A stretch of DNA of 64,000 nt from NCBI GenBank assembly GCA_016790965.1, contig JAEUNZ010000031.1, positions 124,001 to 188,000 of the forward strand. The letters run 5' to 3'. Below the pieces are notes generated by a model, which was not told the origin of the DNA, did not search any database, and worked only from the letters and a program-made list of their open reading frames with translations. Shown piece after piece: positions 1 to 7,741 of this stretch. Positions within the stretch are counted from its first letter, which is position 1. Each line of letters opens with the position of its first letter. Source of the DNA: SSSZ01 sp016790965. GTDB lineage: Bacteria; Pseudomonadota; Gammaproteobacteria; Burkholderiales; Rhodocyclaceae. Both the position numbers and the translations under genes were made by a program.

Positions 1-67
1 TGGTTTCCCGGAAGGGATAACTGTGCAGGACGAAAGCCGGTTGCCCGTCGACTTTTTGCCGCTGCAT
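1..67 (-). CDS. recO: DNA repair protein RecO, N-terminal fragment
   Basis: The reverse complement of the first 67 bases opens with ATG and reads MQRQKVDGQPAFVLHSYPFR and onward to the window edge. This matches the start of RecO, whose N-terminal OB-fold begins with a similar hydrophobic strand followed by a Tyr/Phe-Arg-Glu-Thr turn. RecO loads RecA onto SSB-coated single-stranded DNA in the RecFOR pathway. It begins 4 bases after the era stop, in the usual proteobacterial order rnc-era-recO. Only about 22 residues are visible, so the call rests on this short match plus gene order. Confidence 0.75.
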   Translation of the reverse strand, partial: MQRQKVDGQPAFVLHSYPFRET

Positions 68-71
68 GACG

Positions 72-956
72 TTATTCGTAGCCGAGGCTCTTCAACAGGC
101 GCTCGTCGTCGGTCCAGCCCGACTTCACCTTCACCCAGACTTCCAGGTAGACCTTGCCGTCGAACAGGCGCTCCATGTCCTGGCGAGCTTCCATGGCGAT
201 ACGCTTGAGGGATTCCCCTCCCTTGCCGATGACGATGGCCTTGTGGCTGTCGCGATCCACGACGATGGCGGCATAGATGCGGCGCAATGCGCCTTCCACC
301 TCGAATTTCTCGATTTCCACGGTTGTCGCGTAGGGAAGTTCGTCGCCGAGCAGCCGGAACAGCTTCTCCCGGATGTATTCGGCGGCCAGGAAGCGCTCCG
401 ACTTGTCGGTCAGTTCATCCTCGGCGAAGAGCAGGCCTTCATTGGGGAGGTGCTTGCTGACTTCACCCAGCAACTGCGCGGTCTGCTTTCCCTTGGCGGC
501 GCTGATGGGCACCACGGCGGCGAAATCCCGCTCCTGGCCAACCTGTGCCAGGAAAGGCAGGAGCGCCGCCTTATCCTTCAGGCGGTCAGTCTTGTTGATG
601 GCTAGAATCGCCGGCCGATCGGCGGGAAGGAGCTTCATCACCGCCTTGTCCTTGGCGTCGAAGCGTCCTGCCTCGATGACGAACACGACGACATCGACGT
701 CGGCAAGGGTTTGCGTGACGCCCCGGTTCATGGCCCGGTTGAGGGCATTGGAAAACTTGGTCTGGAACCCGGGCGTATCGACAAAAACGTACTGGGCATC
801 GGCATCAGTACGGATGCCGGTGATGCGGTGCCGTGTCGTCTGAGCCTTGCGGGAGACGATACTGATCTTCTCCCCCACCAGATGGTTAAGGAGCGTGGAT
901 TTGCCAACATTGGGCCTGCCAACGATGGCGACGTAGCCGGAGCGTATGGGTTTCAT
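72..956 (-). CDS. era: GTPase Era
   Basis: Era is an essential GTPase that binds the 3' end of 16S rRNA and assists 30S maturation and cell-cycle progression. The 294-aa protein has the full set of G motifs: G1 GRPNVGKS (13-20), G3 DTPG (60-63) and G4 NKTD (121-124). A C-terminal KH domain shows the VIGKGGES loop near residue 240. Length is normal for the family. Its ATG overlaps the rnc stop by 4 bases, so the two are probably translationally coupled, and recO follows directly. Confidence 0.97.
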   Translation of the reverse strand: MKPIRSGYVAIVGRPNVGKSTLLNHLVGEKISIVSRKAQTTRHRITGIRTDADAQYVFVDTPGFQTKFSNALNRAMNRGVTQTLADVDVVVFVIEAGRFDAKDKAVMKLLPADRPAILAINKTDRLKDKAALLPFLAQVGQERDFAAVVPISAAKGKQTAQLLGEVSKHLPNEGLLFAEDELTDKSERFLAAEYIREKLFRLLGDELPYATTVEIEKFEVEGALRRIYAAIVVDRDSHKAIVIGKGGESLKRIAMEARQDMERLFDGKVYLEVWVKVKSGWTDDERLLKSLGYE

Positions 957-1621
957 GCGTTAAGGGCCTTCAGGGCATTTTCTGCGGCGGCCTGCTCGGC
1001 AAGCCTGCGACTGCTGCCAGCCCCCACCGTCTGCACCCCCAGGCGCTCCAGGACACAAGTGACCTCGAAACGCTGGTTATGCGCCGCTCCCGTTGTCGCC
1101 AGGGTGGCATACTTCGGCAAGGGCTGCTTGCGCCCCTGGAGCCACTCCTGCAACCTGGTTTTGGCATCCTTGCACGACTCACCCGGGTTGAGTTCATCAA
1201 GCAGTCCTTCGAACAAGCGCTTGACCATGCTCTCCGCGGACTCCAATCCCGCATCGAGAAAAACGGCCCCGATCACTGCTTCCAGGGCATCCGCAAGAAT
1301 CGACGGCCGCTCGCCCCCCCCGCTGCGCAGCTCGCCTTCCCCAAGCCGAAGTTGCGACCCCAGGCTAAGGCGCCGAGCCACTTGGTGCAGTGTTTCCTGC
1401 CGCACGAGATTGGCCCGCAGGCGGGAGAGATCCCCTTCCGGCAGGTGTTCAAAACGCCGGAACAGCTCAGCAGCCACCAGACAATTTAGTACGCTATCAC
1501 CCAGAAATTCCAGGCGCTCGTTATGGCAGGCCGAGAAACTCCGATGCGTCAATGCCGTCTGCAATAGCTCCCGGTTACGGAAGCGATGCCCGATGGCATC
1601 TTCAAGGGTGGTAAGGGGCAT
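953..1621 (-). CDS. rnc: Ribonuclease III
   Basis: RNase III cleaves double-stranded RNA and processes rRNA precursors. The 222-aa protein carries the family signature ERLEFLGDSVL at 35-45, with the metal-binding acidic residues E38, D42 and, further on, DALEAVIGAVFLD. A C-terminal double-stranded RNA-binding domain follows (from about 155). It sits between the DUF4845 gene and era, overlapping era by 4 bases, as in other betaproteobacteria. Confidence 0.97.
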   Translation of the reverse strand: MPLTTLEDAIGHRFRNRELLQTALTHRSFSACHNERLEFLGDSVLNCLVAAELFRRFEHLPEGDLSRLRANLVRQETLHQVARRLSLGSQLRLGEGELRSGGGERPSILADALEAVIGAVFLDAGLESAESMVKRLFEGLLDELNPGESCKDAKTRLQEWLQGRKQPLPKYATLATTGAAHNQRFEVTCVLERLGVQTVGAGSSRRLAEQAAAENALKALNA

Positions 1622-1686
1622 CGGGGAGGCTGTTTCGCGGGAGATGACCCGTAGCCCCTGGGATTGCCCAGGGCCCGGGCCGACGA

Positions 1687-2052
1687 CTAGTCGGCAGACG
1701 ATCCGCTGGTCGTCCCGCGGTAGTTGATCAGCAGGCTGACATTGAACCCCAAAGGAATCTTTTTTTCATAGTCGAAGGAAATCACGATCTGGTTTCCCTC
1801 CTTGGAAATATCCAGATCCTGGGGGCTGAATTCCGTGATGTGATCGACTTCGGCGTACTTGGCAAAGGCCTGACGCACCTCGGGGACGGTCGCCCCCGCA
1901 GCTACCCCGGCCACCGTGGCCTTGGCGTCCTTGAGAATCTTGTAGTACTCGATCGCCGACGGCGCCACCTTGATGCCAAGCATGGCGACCAGGGCGAGGA
2001 GAATGCCCCAGAACATCACACCAGAGAGGGTCACTCCGCGTTGATATTTCAT
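1687..2052 (-). CDS. DUF4845 family membrane protein
   Basis: A 121-aa protein with one N-terminal membrane segment (about residues 8-27) and a short periplasmic domain. It resembles the DUF4845 family usually found between lepB and rnc in betaproteobacteria, and that is its position here (12 bases after lepB, 65 bases before rnc). The function is unknown. Conservation of the location suggests a link with signal peptidase or membrane biogenesis, but this is only inference. Confidence 0.8.
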   Translation of the reverse strand: MKYQRGVTLSGVMFWGILLALVAMLGIKVAPSAIEYYKILKDAKATVAGVAAGATVPEVRQAFAKYAEVDHITEFSPQDLDISKEGNQIVISFDYEKKIPLGFNVSLLINYRGTTSGSSAD

Positions 2053-2064
2053 CCTTCGTCTCCC

Positions 2065-2877
2065 CTACTTGAACGATCCGATACGGCTGAAATCGATTCC
2101 CTTGGGCGGAATGAACGATTCCACGTGCATCCAGATGAAAAAGGCCTTGCCGACAATGTTTTCCTCAGGTACGAAGCCCCAGTACCGACTGTCCCTGCTG
2201 TTGTCGCGATTGTCACCTACCATGAAGTAATGCCCGGGAGGGACGGTACAAACGACGCCGGAGGCATTGTAGAGGCAATTTTCACGATTGGGGAAGCTTG
2301 CCACATCAGGAATATAGGCCGGCGCTTCCGTGTCATTGAGCATGCGATGTTCGACGCCGTCCATGTTTTCGACATACTGCTCGGAGTAATAAACCCGTTC
2401 CGGATGAAGATAATCACCAAGCTTCTTCACCGCCACAGGTTTTCCGTTGATGGTCAGGCGCTTGTTCTGATACTCCACCTTGTCCCCCGGGACCCCTACG
2501 ACACGCTTGATGTAGTCTAGGGAGGGCTCTTCGGGGTAACGAAAGACCATGACGTCTCCGCGCTGCGGGAGGTTGATGTCGACGATCTTCTTGTTGATGA
2601 CCGGTAGACGTATCCCGTAGGTGAATTTGTTCACGAGAATGAAATCGCCGACCAATAGAGTCGGAATCATTGATCCCGAGGGAATTTTGAACGGTTCGAC
2701 AATGAAGGAACGGAGCACGAAAACAATGAGGATGACGGGGAAAAAACTTGCCCCCCATTCCACCCACAGCGGCTCCCCCGCGTCCTTGGCCCGCAATTTG
2801 CGGTACCTGAGGACATCCAGAGCGTAAAGCGCACCGGTGACCAGGGTCAGAACGAAAAGGATCAGGGCAAAATTCAT
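2065..2877 (-). CDS. lepB: Signal peptidase I
   Basis: LepB removes signal peptides from secreted proteins at the periplasmic face of the inner membrane. The 270-aa protein has two N-terminal membrane segments (about 2-21 and 43-60). The catalytic serine box PSGSMIPTL gives Ser69, and the general-base lysine is K124 in DYIKRVVGVPGD. The box D GDNRDNS motif lies near the C-terminus. It lies 11 bases downstream of lepA, the standard lepA-lepB pair. Confidence 0.96.
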   Translation of the reverse strand: MNFALILFVLTLVTGALYALDVLRYRKLRAKDAGEPLWVEWGASFFPVILIVFVLRSFIVEPFKIPSGSMIPTLLVGDFILVNKFTYGIRLPVINKKIVDINLPQRGDVMVFRYPEEPSLDYIKRVVGVPGDKVEYQNKRLTINGKPVAVKKLGDYLHPERVYYSEQYVENMDGVEHRMLNDTEAPAYIPDVASFPNRENCLYNASGVVCTVPPGHYFMVGDNRDNSRDSRYWGFVPEENIVGKAFFIWMHVESFIPPKGIDFSRIGSFK

Positions 2878-2888
2878 CGTATTCCTAG

Positions 2889-4679
2889 TCAGTTATCCAC
2901 GCGCAGCACGGCAAGGAAGGCTTCCTGCGGGATTTCCACGCTGCCCACCTGCTTCATACGCTTTTTGCCGGCCTTCTGCTTCTCCAGCAGCTTCTTCTTG
3001 CGGGTAATGTCACCACCGTAACACTTGGCCAGCACATCCTTGCGCAGCGCCTTGACGTTCTCCCGGGCGATGATGTGGGAGCCGATGGCGGACTGGATGG
3101 CCACGTCGTACATCTGGCGGGGAATCAATTCGCGCATCTTGGACGCCAACTCGCGCCCACGATACTGGGAATTGGCACGATGGACGATCAGGGACAGGGC
3201 ATCCACCCGGTCGCCATTGATCAGTACGTCGAGTTTGACCACGTCCGCCGCCCGGTATTCCTTGAAATCGTAGTCAAGGGAGGCATAGCCCCGAGAACAG
3301 GATTTCAGCTTGTCGAAGAAATCCATCACCACCTCGGCCATGGGCATTTCATAGACCAACTTCACTTGGCGGCCATGGTAGTGCATGTCCACCTGGTTGC
3401 CGCGCTTCTGGTTGCACAAGGTGATGACGGCACCCAGGTAATCCTGGGGCACGAAGATGGTCGCGGTGATGATGGGCTCGCGAATTTCCTCGATCTTGCC
3501 GATTTCGGGTAGCTTGGAGGGGTTCTCCACCTGAATCTGGGTACCATCCCGCTGCACCACTTCATAGACCACGGTGGGTGCCGTGGTGATGAGATCCTGA
3601 TCGAATTCCCGCTCCAGGCGCTCCTGAACGATTTCCATGTGCAGGAGGCCGAGAAAGCCGCAGCGGAAGCCGAAACCCAGCGCCTGGGAGACTTCCGGCT
3701 CGTACTGAAGGGAAGCGTCGTTGAGTTTCAGCTTTTCCAGAGATTCCCGCAGGGAGTCGTACTGGTTGGCCTCCACTGGATAGAGGCCGGCAAACACCTG
3801 GGGCTTGATTTCCTTGAAGCCCGGCAGAGGCGCTACGGCCTTGCGATCGCTGTGAGTGATGGTGTCGCCAACCTTGGCCGCCTTGAGCTCCTTGATGCCG
3901 GCGATGACAAAACCCACCTCGCCGGCCCGCAGCACGTCGCGCTGGAGAGATTTCGGCGTAAACACCCCAACCTGTTCGCACAGCTGGCTGGCGGCGGTGG
4001 CCATAAATTGGAGCTTGTCCTTGGGGCGGATCTCGCCATCGACCACGCGCACCAGCATCACCACGCCCACGTAGTTGTCGAACCAGGAGTCGATGATCAG
4101 GGCCTTCAACGGCGCGCTGGTGTCGCCCTTGGGGGCCGGCACCTTGGCGATCACGGCCTCCAGGATGTCTTCCACGCCCAGGCCCGTCTTGGCCGAAGCC
4201 AGCACGGCCTCGGAGGCATCGATGCCAATGACGTCCTCAATCTCGCTGCGGGCGTTGTCGGGATCGGCAGAAGGCAGGTCGATCTTGTTGAGCACAGGCA
4301 CCACCTCGACTCCCAACTCGATGGCGGTATAGCAGTTGGCCACGGTCTGGGCCTCGACACCCTGGGAGGCATCCACCACCAGCAACGCCCCTTCGCAGGC
4401 GGAAAGAGAGCGGGAGACCTCGTAGGAAAAATCCACGTGTCCCGGAGTGTCGATCAAGTTGAGGTTATAGACTTGGCCGTCCCTGGCCTTGTACTCCAGC
4501 GCTGCAGTCTGGGCCTTGATGGTGATGCCCCGCTCGCGCTCAATGTCCATGGAATCGAGCACCTGCTCCTCCATTTCTCGGTCCGACAGTCCCCCGCACA
4601 GATGAATGATGCGGTCGGCCAAGGTCGACTTGCCATGGTCAATATGGGCAATGATGGAGAAGTTGCGGATATGGTCCAT
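2889..4679 (-). CDS. lepA: Elongation factor 4 (LepA)
   Basis: LepA/EF4 is a translational GTPase that acts on the ribosome under stress or during initiation. The 596-aa protein has G1 AHIDHGKST (11-19), the DTPGH motif, NKID, EF-G-like domains II, III and V, and the LepA-specific C-terminal domain ending in KKKLLEKQKAGKKRMKQVG. Length is normal. No good Shine-Dalgarno sequence precedes the ATG. Instead, a rho-independent terminator-like hairpin ends 8 bases upstream of it, which may control readthrough from the degP-glutaredoxin genes. Confidence 0.97.
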   Translation of the reverse strand: MDHIRNFSIIAHIDHGKSTLADRIIHLCGGLSDREMEEQVLDSMDIERERGITIKAQTAALEYKARDGQVYNLNLIDTPGHVDFSYEVSRSLSACEGALLVVDASQGVEAQTVANCYTAIELGVEVVPVLNKIDLPSADPDNARSEIEDVIGIDASEAVLASAKTGLGVEDILEAVIAKVPAPKGDTSAPLKALIIDSWFDNYVGVVMLVRVVDGEIRPKDKLQFMATAASQLCEQVGVFTPKSLQRDVLRAGEVGFVIAGIKELKAAKVGDTITHSDRKAVAPLPGFKEIKPQVFAGLYPVEANQYDSLRESLEKLKLNDASLQYEPEVSQALGFGFRCGFLGLLHMEIVQERLEREFDQDLITTAPTVVYEVVQRDGTQIQVENPSKLPEIGKIEEIREPIITATIFVPQDYLGAVITLCNQKRGNQVDMHYHGRQVKLVYEMPMAEVVMDFFDKLKSCSRGYASLDYDFKEYRAADVVKLDVLINGDRVDALSLIVHRANSQYRGRELASKMRELIPRQMYDVAIQSAIGSHIIARENVKALRKDVLAKCYGGDITRKKKLLEKQKAGKKRMKQVGSVEIPQEAFLAVLRVDN

Positions 4680-4687
4680 GCTACTCG

Positions 4688-4713
4688 AAAAAAAGGGCGC
4701 TGGCAGGCGCCCT
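4688..4713 (-). terminator. Rho-independent terminator or attenuator before lepA
   Basis: Read on the minus strand, AGGGCGC and GCGCCCT form a 7-bp stem around a 6-base loop, directly followed by a run of T. It lies between the glutaredoxin-like gene and lepA, only 8 bases before the lepA start codon. It therefore probably limits transcription from the upstream degP operon into lepA-lepB. Confidence 0.8.
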
Positions 4714-4738
4714 GGGCGAATTCCGGAAACCCGCGATT

Positions 4739-5014
4739 CTAGCGGATTCCGGCCAAATACTCACGGACTTTGAGGCCGTCCAGGAAGTAGTGGCAGAGCT
4801 CATTCCCTCGGTGTAACAGGACAGGGACGAGTTCATCGTAGCGGGCCTCGAGTTCGGCGTCGGCGTCCACATCCAATACTTTCAGCCCGACGCCAAATTC
4901 AAGCGCCAGAGGCGCCACTGCCGCCTCCATGTCCTGACACAGGTGGCAGTAGCTTCGGCTCACCAGCACGAGGGGTTCAGCATTGTCACCCGTTGCCACC
5001 GGGACCCCCGCCAC
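4739..5014 (-). CDS. Glutaredoxin-like (DUF836) thiol protein
   Basis: A 91-aa thioredoxin-fold protein with a redox motif SYCHLCQD (C23-x2-C26) after the first strand and a short alpha/beta domain. It belongs to the glutaredoxin-like DUF836 family often encoded beside lepA and degP in betaproteobacteria. The start is taken as GTG at 5014, which overlaps the degP stop by 29 bases; an in-frame GTG at 4999 would overlap less. A role in thiol/disulfide exchange is inferred from the CxxC; no substrate can be named. Confidence 0.75.
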   Translation of the reverse strand: MAGVPVATGDNAEPLVLVSRSYCHLCQDMEAAVAPLALEFGVGLKVLDVDADAELEARYDELVPVLLHRGNELCHYFLDGLKVREYLAGIR

Positions 5015-6434
5015 TGCCGTTGGTGGCCTTGATAGTCACGAAAGTCTGGCTCTCCCCCCGCTTGACGAGCAGTGTGATGTTCGAGTTGCGGTCGAACTGG
5101 CCAAGCAGCTTGTTGAACTGATCGACTGATCGCACTTCGGTAGTTGCCCCCTTCGCGATGACGGCCAGGACGATGTCCCCTGGGCGCAAGTCGGCACGGG
5201 CGGTACCGCCCTTGATGTCCTCGATGAGCAGCCCGCCGGATATCCGCTGTTCCTTGCGTTTTTCCTCCGAGAGTTCGCTCACCACCAGACCCAGGCGATT
5301 GGCGGCCTGCTCGGCCGGTTTAGCACTGCTCCCAACCCTGGACCGCCCCCCTTCTTCGACGAATTCGCCCACCGTGATGGCGATGTCCCGCGTCACGCCC
5401 TTGCGCCATACCTGCACGACCGACTTTGTTCCCGGCTTGGTTGCGGCGACGACCCGTGGCAGATCCGCCGAAGTATTGATCGGGCGAGCGTCGAACTTCA
5501 GGATGACGTCTCCCGCCTCCAGACCGGCCTTTTCCGCGGGGCCGCCTTTTTCCACCGCGTTCACGATGGCTCCCATGGGTTTGGCAAGCCCCAGTGATTC
5601 GGCGAGTTCCTTGCTGACTTCCTGGATCACAACCCCCAACCGACCACGGCTGACCTTCCCTTGGCTGCGCAGTTGCCCCTGAATTTCCATCGCCACGTCG
5701 ATGGGGATGGCGAAGGAAAGTCCCATGTACCCCCCACTGCGGCTGTATATCTGGGAGTTGATGCCGATAACCTCGCCCTTCAAATTGAACAGCGGCCCCC
5801 CGGAATTGCCCGGATTAATGGCAACGTCGGTCTGAATGAAGGGCACGTAGTTTTCCTGGGGCAGCGAACGCCCTTTGGCGGAAACGATTCCGGCAGTCAC
5901 AGAATTGTCGAAACCGAAGGGGGAACCGATCGCAACGACCCACTCCCCGACGCGGGTCAGGGCCGGATCACCCAGGCGCACCGTGGGCAGGCCTGTCGCC
6001 TCGATGCGAATCAGCGCCACATCGGTCCGCTTGTCGGCGCCGATGACCTTGGCTTTGAATTCCCGCTTGTCGGTCAGGCGCACGGTTATTTCGTCGGCGG
6101 TCTCGACGACATGCGCATTGGTCAGAATATATCCGTCAGCACTGATGATGAATCCAGAGCCCAGGGACTTGCTCTCGAATTCTCGCTGGGGCGCGCCTCC
6201 CGGCTGACGCGGAATGAACCGCCGGAAGAACTCGAACATGGGATCGTTCTCGTCCAGCGGCATCCCGAACGGGGTGCGCCCACGGACGACCTGCGTGGTG
6301 CTGATATTGACCACCGAGGGCCCCTGTTTCTCCGCCAAATCGGCAAAGTCGGGCAAGACCCGGCCCGTTGGCGCTTCCGCAAAAGCGAAGGCGCAGTAAA
6401 AGTACAGGCAGACATGGACCAAAGAACGCTTCAT
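4986..6434 (-). CDS. DegP/MucD-type periplasmic serine protease
   Basis: An HtrA-family protease that degrades misfolded envelope proteins. From the ATG at 6434 the protein is 482 aa with a signal peptide (about 1-20) and a trypsin-like domain. The catalytic triad is visible as H108 (LTNAHVV), D138 (RTDVALI) and S211 (NPGNSGGP), followed by two PDZ domains. The alternative upstream start at 6476 would place residues before the signal peptide and is less likely. It lies downstream of rpoE and rseC, fitting control by the envelope-stress sigma factor. Confidence 0.93.
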   Translation of the reverse strand: MKRSLVHVCLYFYCAFAFAEAPTGRVLPDFADLAEKQGPSVVNISTTQVVRGRTPFGMPLDENDPMFEFFRRFIPRQPGGAPQREFESKSLGSGFIISADGYILTNAHVVETADEITVRLTDKREFKAKVIGADKRTDVALIRIEATGLPTVRLGDPALTRVGEWVVAIGSPFGFDNSVTAGIVSAKGRSLPQENYVPFIQTDVAINPGNSGGPLFNLKGEVIGINSQIYSRSGGYMGLSFAIPIDVAMEIQGQLRSQGKVSRGRLGVVIQEVSKELAESLGLAKPMGAIVNAVEKGGPAEKAGLEAGDVILKFDARPINTSADLPRVVAATKPGTKSVVQVWRKGVTRDIAITVGEFVEEGGRSRVGSSAKPAEQAANRLGLVVSELSEEKRKEQRISGGLLIEDIKGGTARADLRPGDIVLAVIAKGATTEVRSVDQFNKLLGQFDRNSNITLLVKRGESQTFVTIKATNGSGGGPGGNG

Positions 6435-6560
6435 AACACCAAACTCCGCAACGAACGAAGAGACACAGACAAGCAATCAAGGACGGTGGCCAGAAACGGT
6501 TTTGCGCCTTTCCGGGCAATCCCATTCACGCAGGAAGCGCGCAGAACGAAAATCCGAAAA

Positions 6561-6983
6561 TCACAGAGCGCGCCCGATGATGGTCGGCTGTGCCGGATGA
6601 CGTACCGTCTGCCGGAACCCGATCCAGGCTCCTGCGAGGCCGACCAGAGAACCAAGCATGGCCGCCGCATCACCGCCGATCCAGTGTCCGACCAGTCCCC
6701 CGCCGATCAATCCCACCAATGGAAGCCCATAGGCGAGATTCGCGCCCCGGAGTAGTGCCCCGTCCGCTATGCCGACTTCGACACGCTCGCCGACACGCGC
6801 CCCCCCGGGATTGGCAACGAGGTAAACCCGCGGCGTCGAACACAACATGCGCGCGAGATTTTGTCCGCCGCAACCCCCGCTTTCGTAGCAGCGTCCACAC
6901 CCTTCCTGTGTTACCTCAACCAGGGCCTCGTTCCCCTGTACCTCGCGCACGACGGCCGATACGACAGTAATCATTTTCATCAT
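6561..6983 (-). CDS. rseC: SoxR-reducing system / RseC family protein
   Basis: A 140-aa RseC-type inner-membrane protein. Its N-terminal half has a cysteine cluster (GCGRCYESGGCGG) and the second half holds two membrane segments. RseC modulates sigma-E activity and, in Rsx systems, helps reduce SoxR. The chosen ATG at 6983 overlaps the rpoE stop (TGATG), indicating translational coupling; ATGs at 6980 and 6974 are alternatives. The 126 bases between this gene and degP hold nothing recognisable. Confidence 0.85.
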   Translation of the reverse strand: MMKMITVVSAVVREVQGNEALVEVTQEGCGRCYESGGCGGQNLARMLCSTPRVYLVANPGGARVGERVEVGIADGALLRGANLAYGLPLVGLIGGGLVGHWIGGDAAAMLGSLVGLAGAWIGFRQTVRHPAQPTIIGRAL

Positions 6984-7582
6984 CACCAACGCCGGTCTGG
7001 AGCCGTATCCAGCAAAGGGCGAAGTTTCGCTGCAACGGCCTCCCGGGCTCTGAAGATCCGCGAGCGGACGGTCCCAATGGGGCAATTCATGATTTGCGCG
7101 ATCTCCTCGTAGGACATACCTTCTATCTCCCGCAGCACGATGGCCGTGCGCAATTCGTCCGGCAAGGCTTCGACGGCACAATTGACCGTTTCGCCAATCT
7201 GTTTGGAAAGCAGAACGCTCTCGGGCGTATTGATATCCCTGAGTTGTTCTCCATCCTCAAAGGTCTCGGCCTCTTCGCTATCGAATTCAGTCGTGGTAGG
7301 GGCACGCCGCCCCTGGGAAACCAGGTAATTCTTGGCGGTATTGATGCCGATGCGGTAGAGCCAAGTATAGAAAGCGCTTTCACCGCGGAAGGCCGGCAAG
7401 GCACGGTAGGCCTTAATGAACGCCTCCTGGGCCACATCCTCAACCTCGGCGGCATCCCGGATGTAGCGCGACAGCAAACGGCCCAACTTGCGCTGGTATT
7501 TGCTCACCAAGAGGTCAAAGGCGTGCCGCTCGCCACCTTGGGCTCGCTCAACCAAGGCTTGATCAATCTCGCGCTCACTCAT
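6983..7582 (-). CDS. rpoE: RNA polymerase sigma factor RpoE (AlgU-like)
   Basis: An ECF sigma factor for envelope stress, 199 aa from the ATG at 7582 (MSEREIDQ). Region 2 contains the polymerase-binding and -10 recognition segment (DVAQEAFIKAYRALPAFRG, FYTWLYRIGINTAKN). Region 4 contains the HTH (EGMSYEEIAQIMNCPIGTV) that reads the -35 element. Upstream in-frame codons to 7651 do not match the family and were excluded. The usual anti-sigma genes rseA and rseB do not follow; rseC and degP come directly after. Confidence 0.95.
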   Translation of the reverse strand: MSEREIDQALVERAQGGERHAFDLLVSKYQRKLGRLLSRYIRDAAEVEDVAQEAFIKAYRALPAFRGESAFYTWLYRIGINTAKNYLVSQGRRAPTTTEFDSEEAETFEDGEQLRDINTPESVLLSKQIGETVNCAVEALPDELRTAIVLREIEGMSYEEIAQIMNCPIGTVRSRIFRAREAVAAKLRPLLDTAPDRRW

Positions 7583-7741
7583 CGCTTGCCGCGTTCCCTG
7601 AGGGTCTAATGCTTGTTGTAGAGGGAGTATAGCGCGAAGTATTCCCACCAAACCCCAGGGACCATCCCGGTTTGTGACCGTGTGTAACCATTGGACATGG
7701 TATAGTCCCCGGCCGAATCTACCCCTTCCCTCGCAAACCGC

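Noticed and set aside
3639..4742. 367-aa open frame antisense to lepA
   Set aside because: Opposite-strand shadow of the GC-rich lepA gene with no recognisable domain.
7583..7741. Consensus promoter pairs for rpoE and nadB
   Set aside because: TATACT (minus) and TATAGT (plus) boxes are present, but no convincing -35 box lies at 16-18 bp, so no promoter was called.
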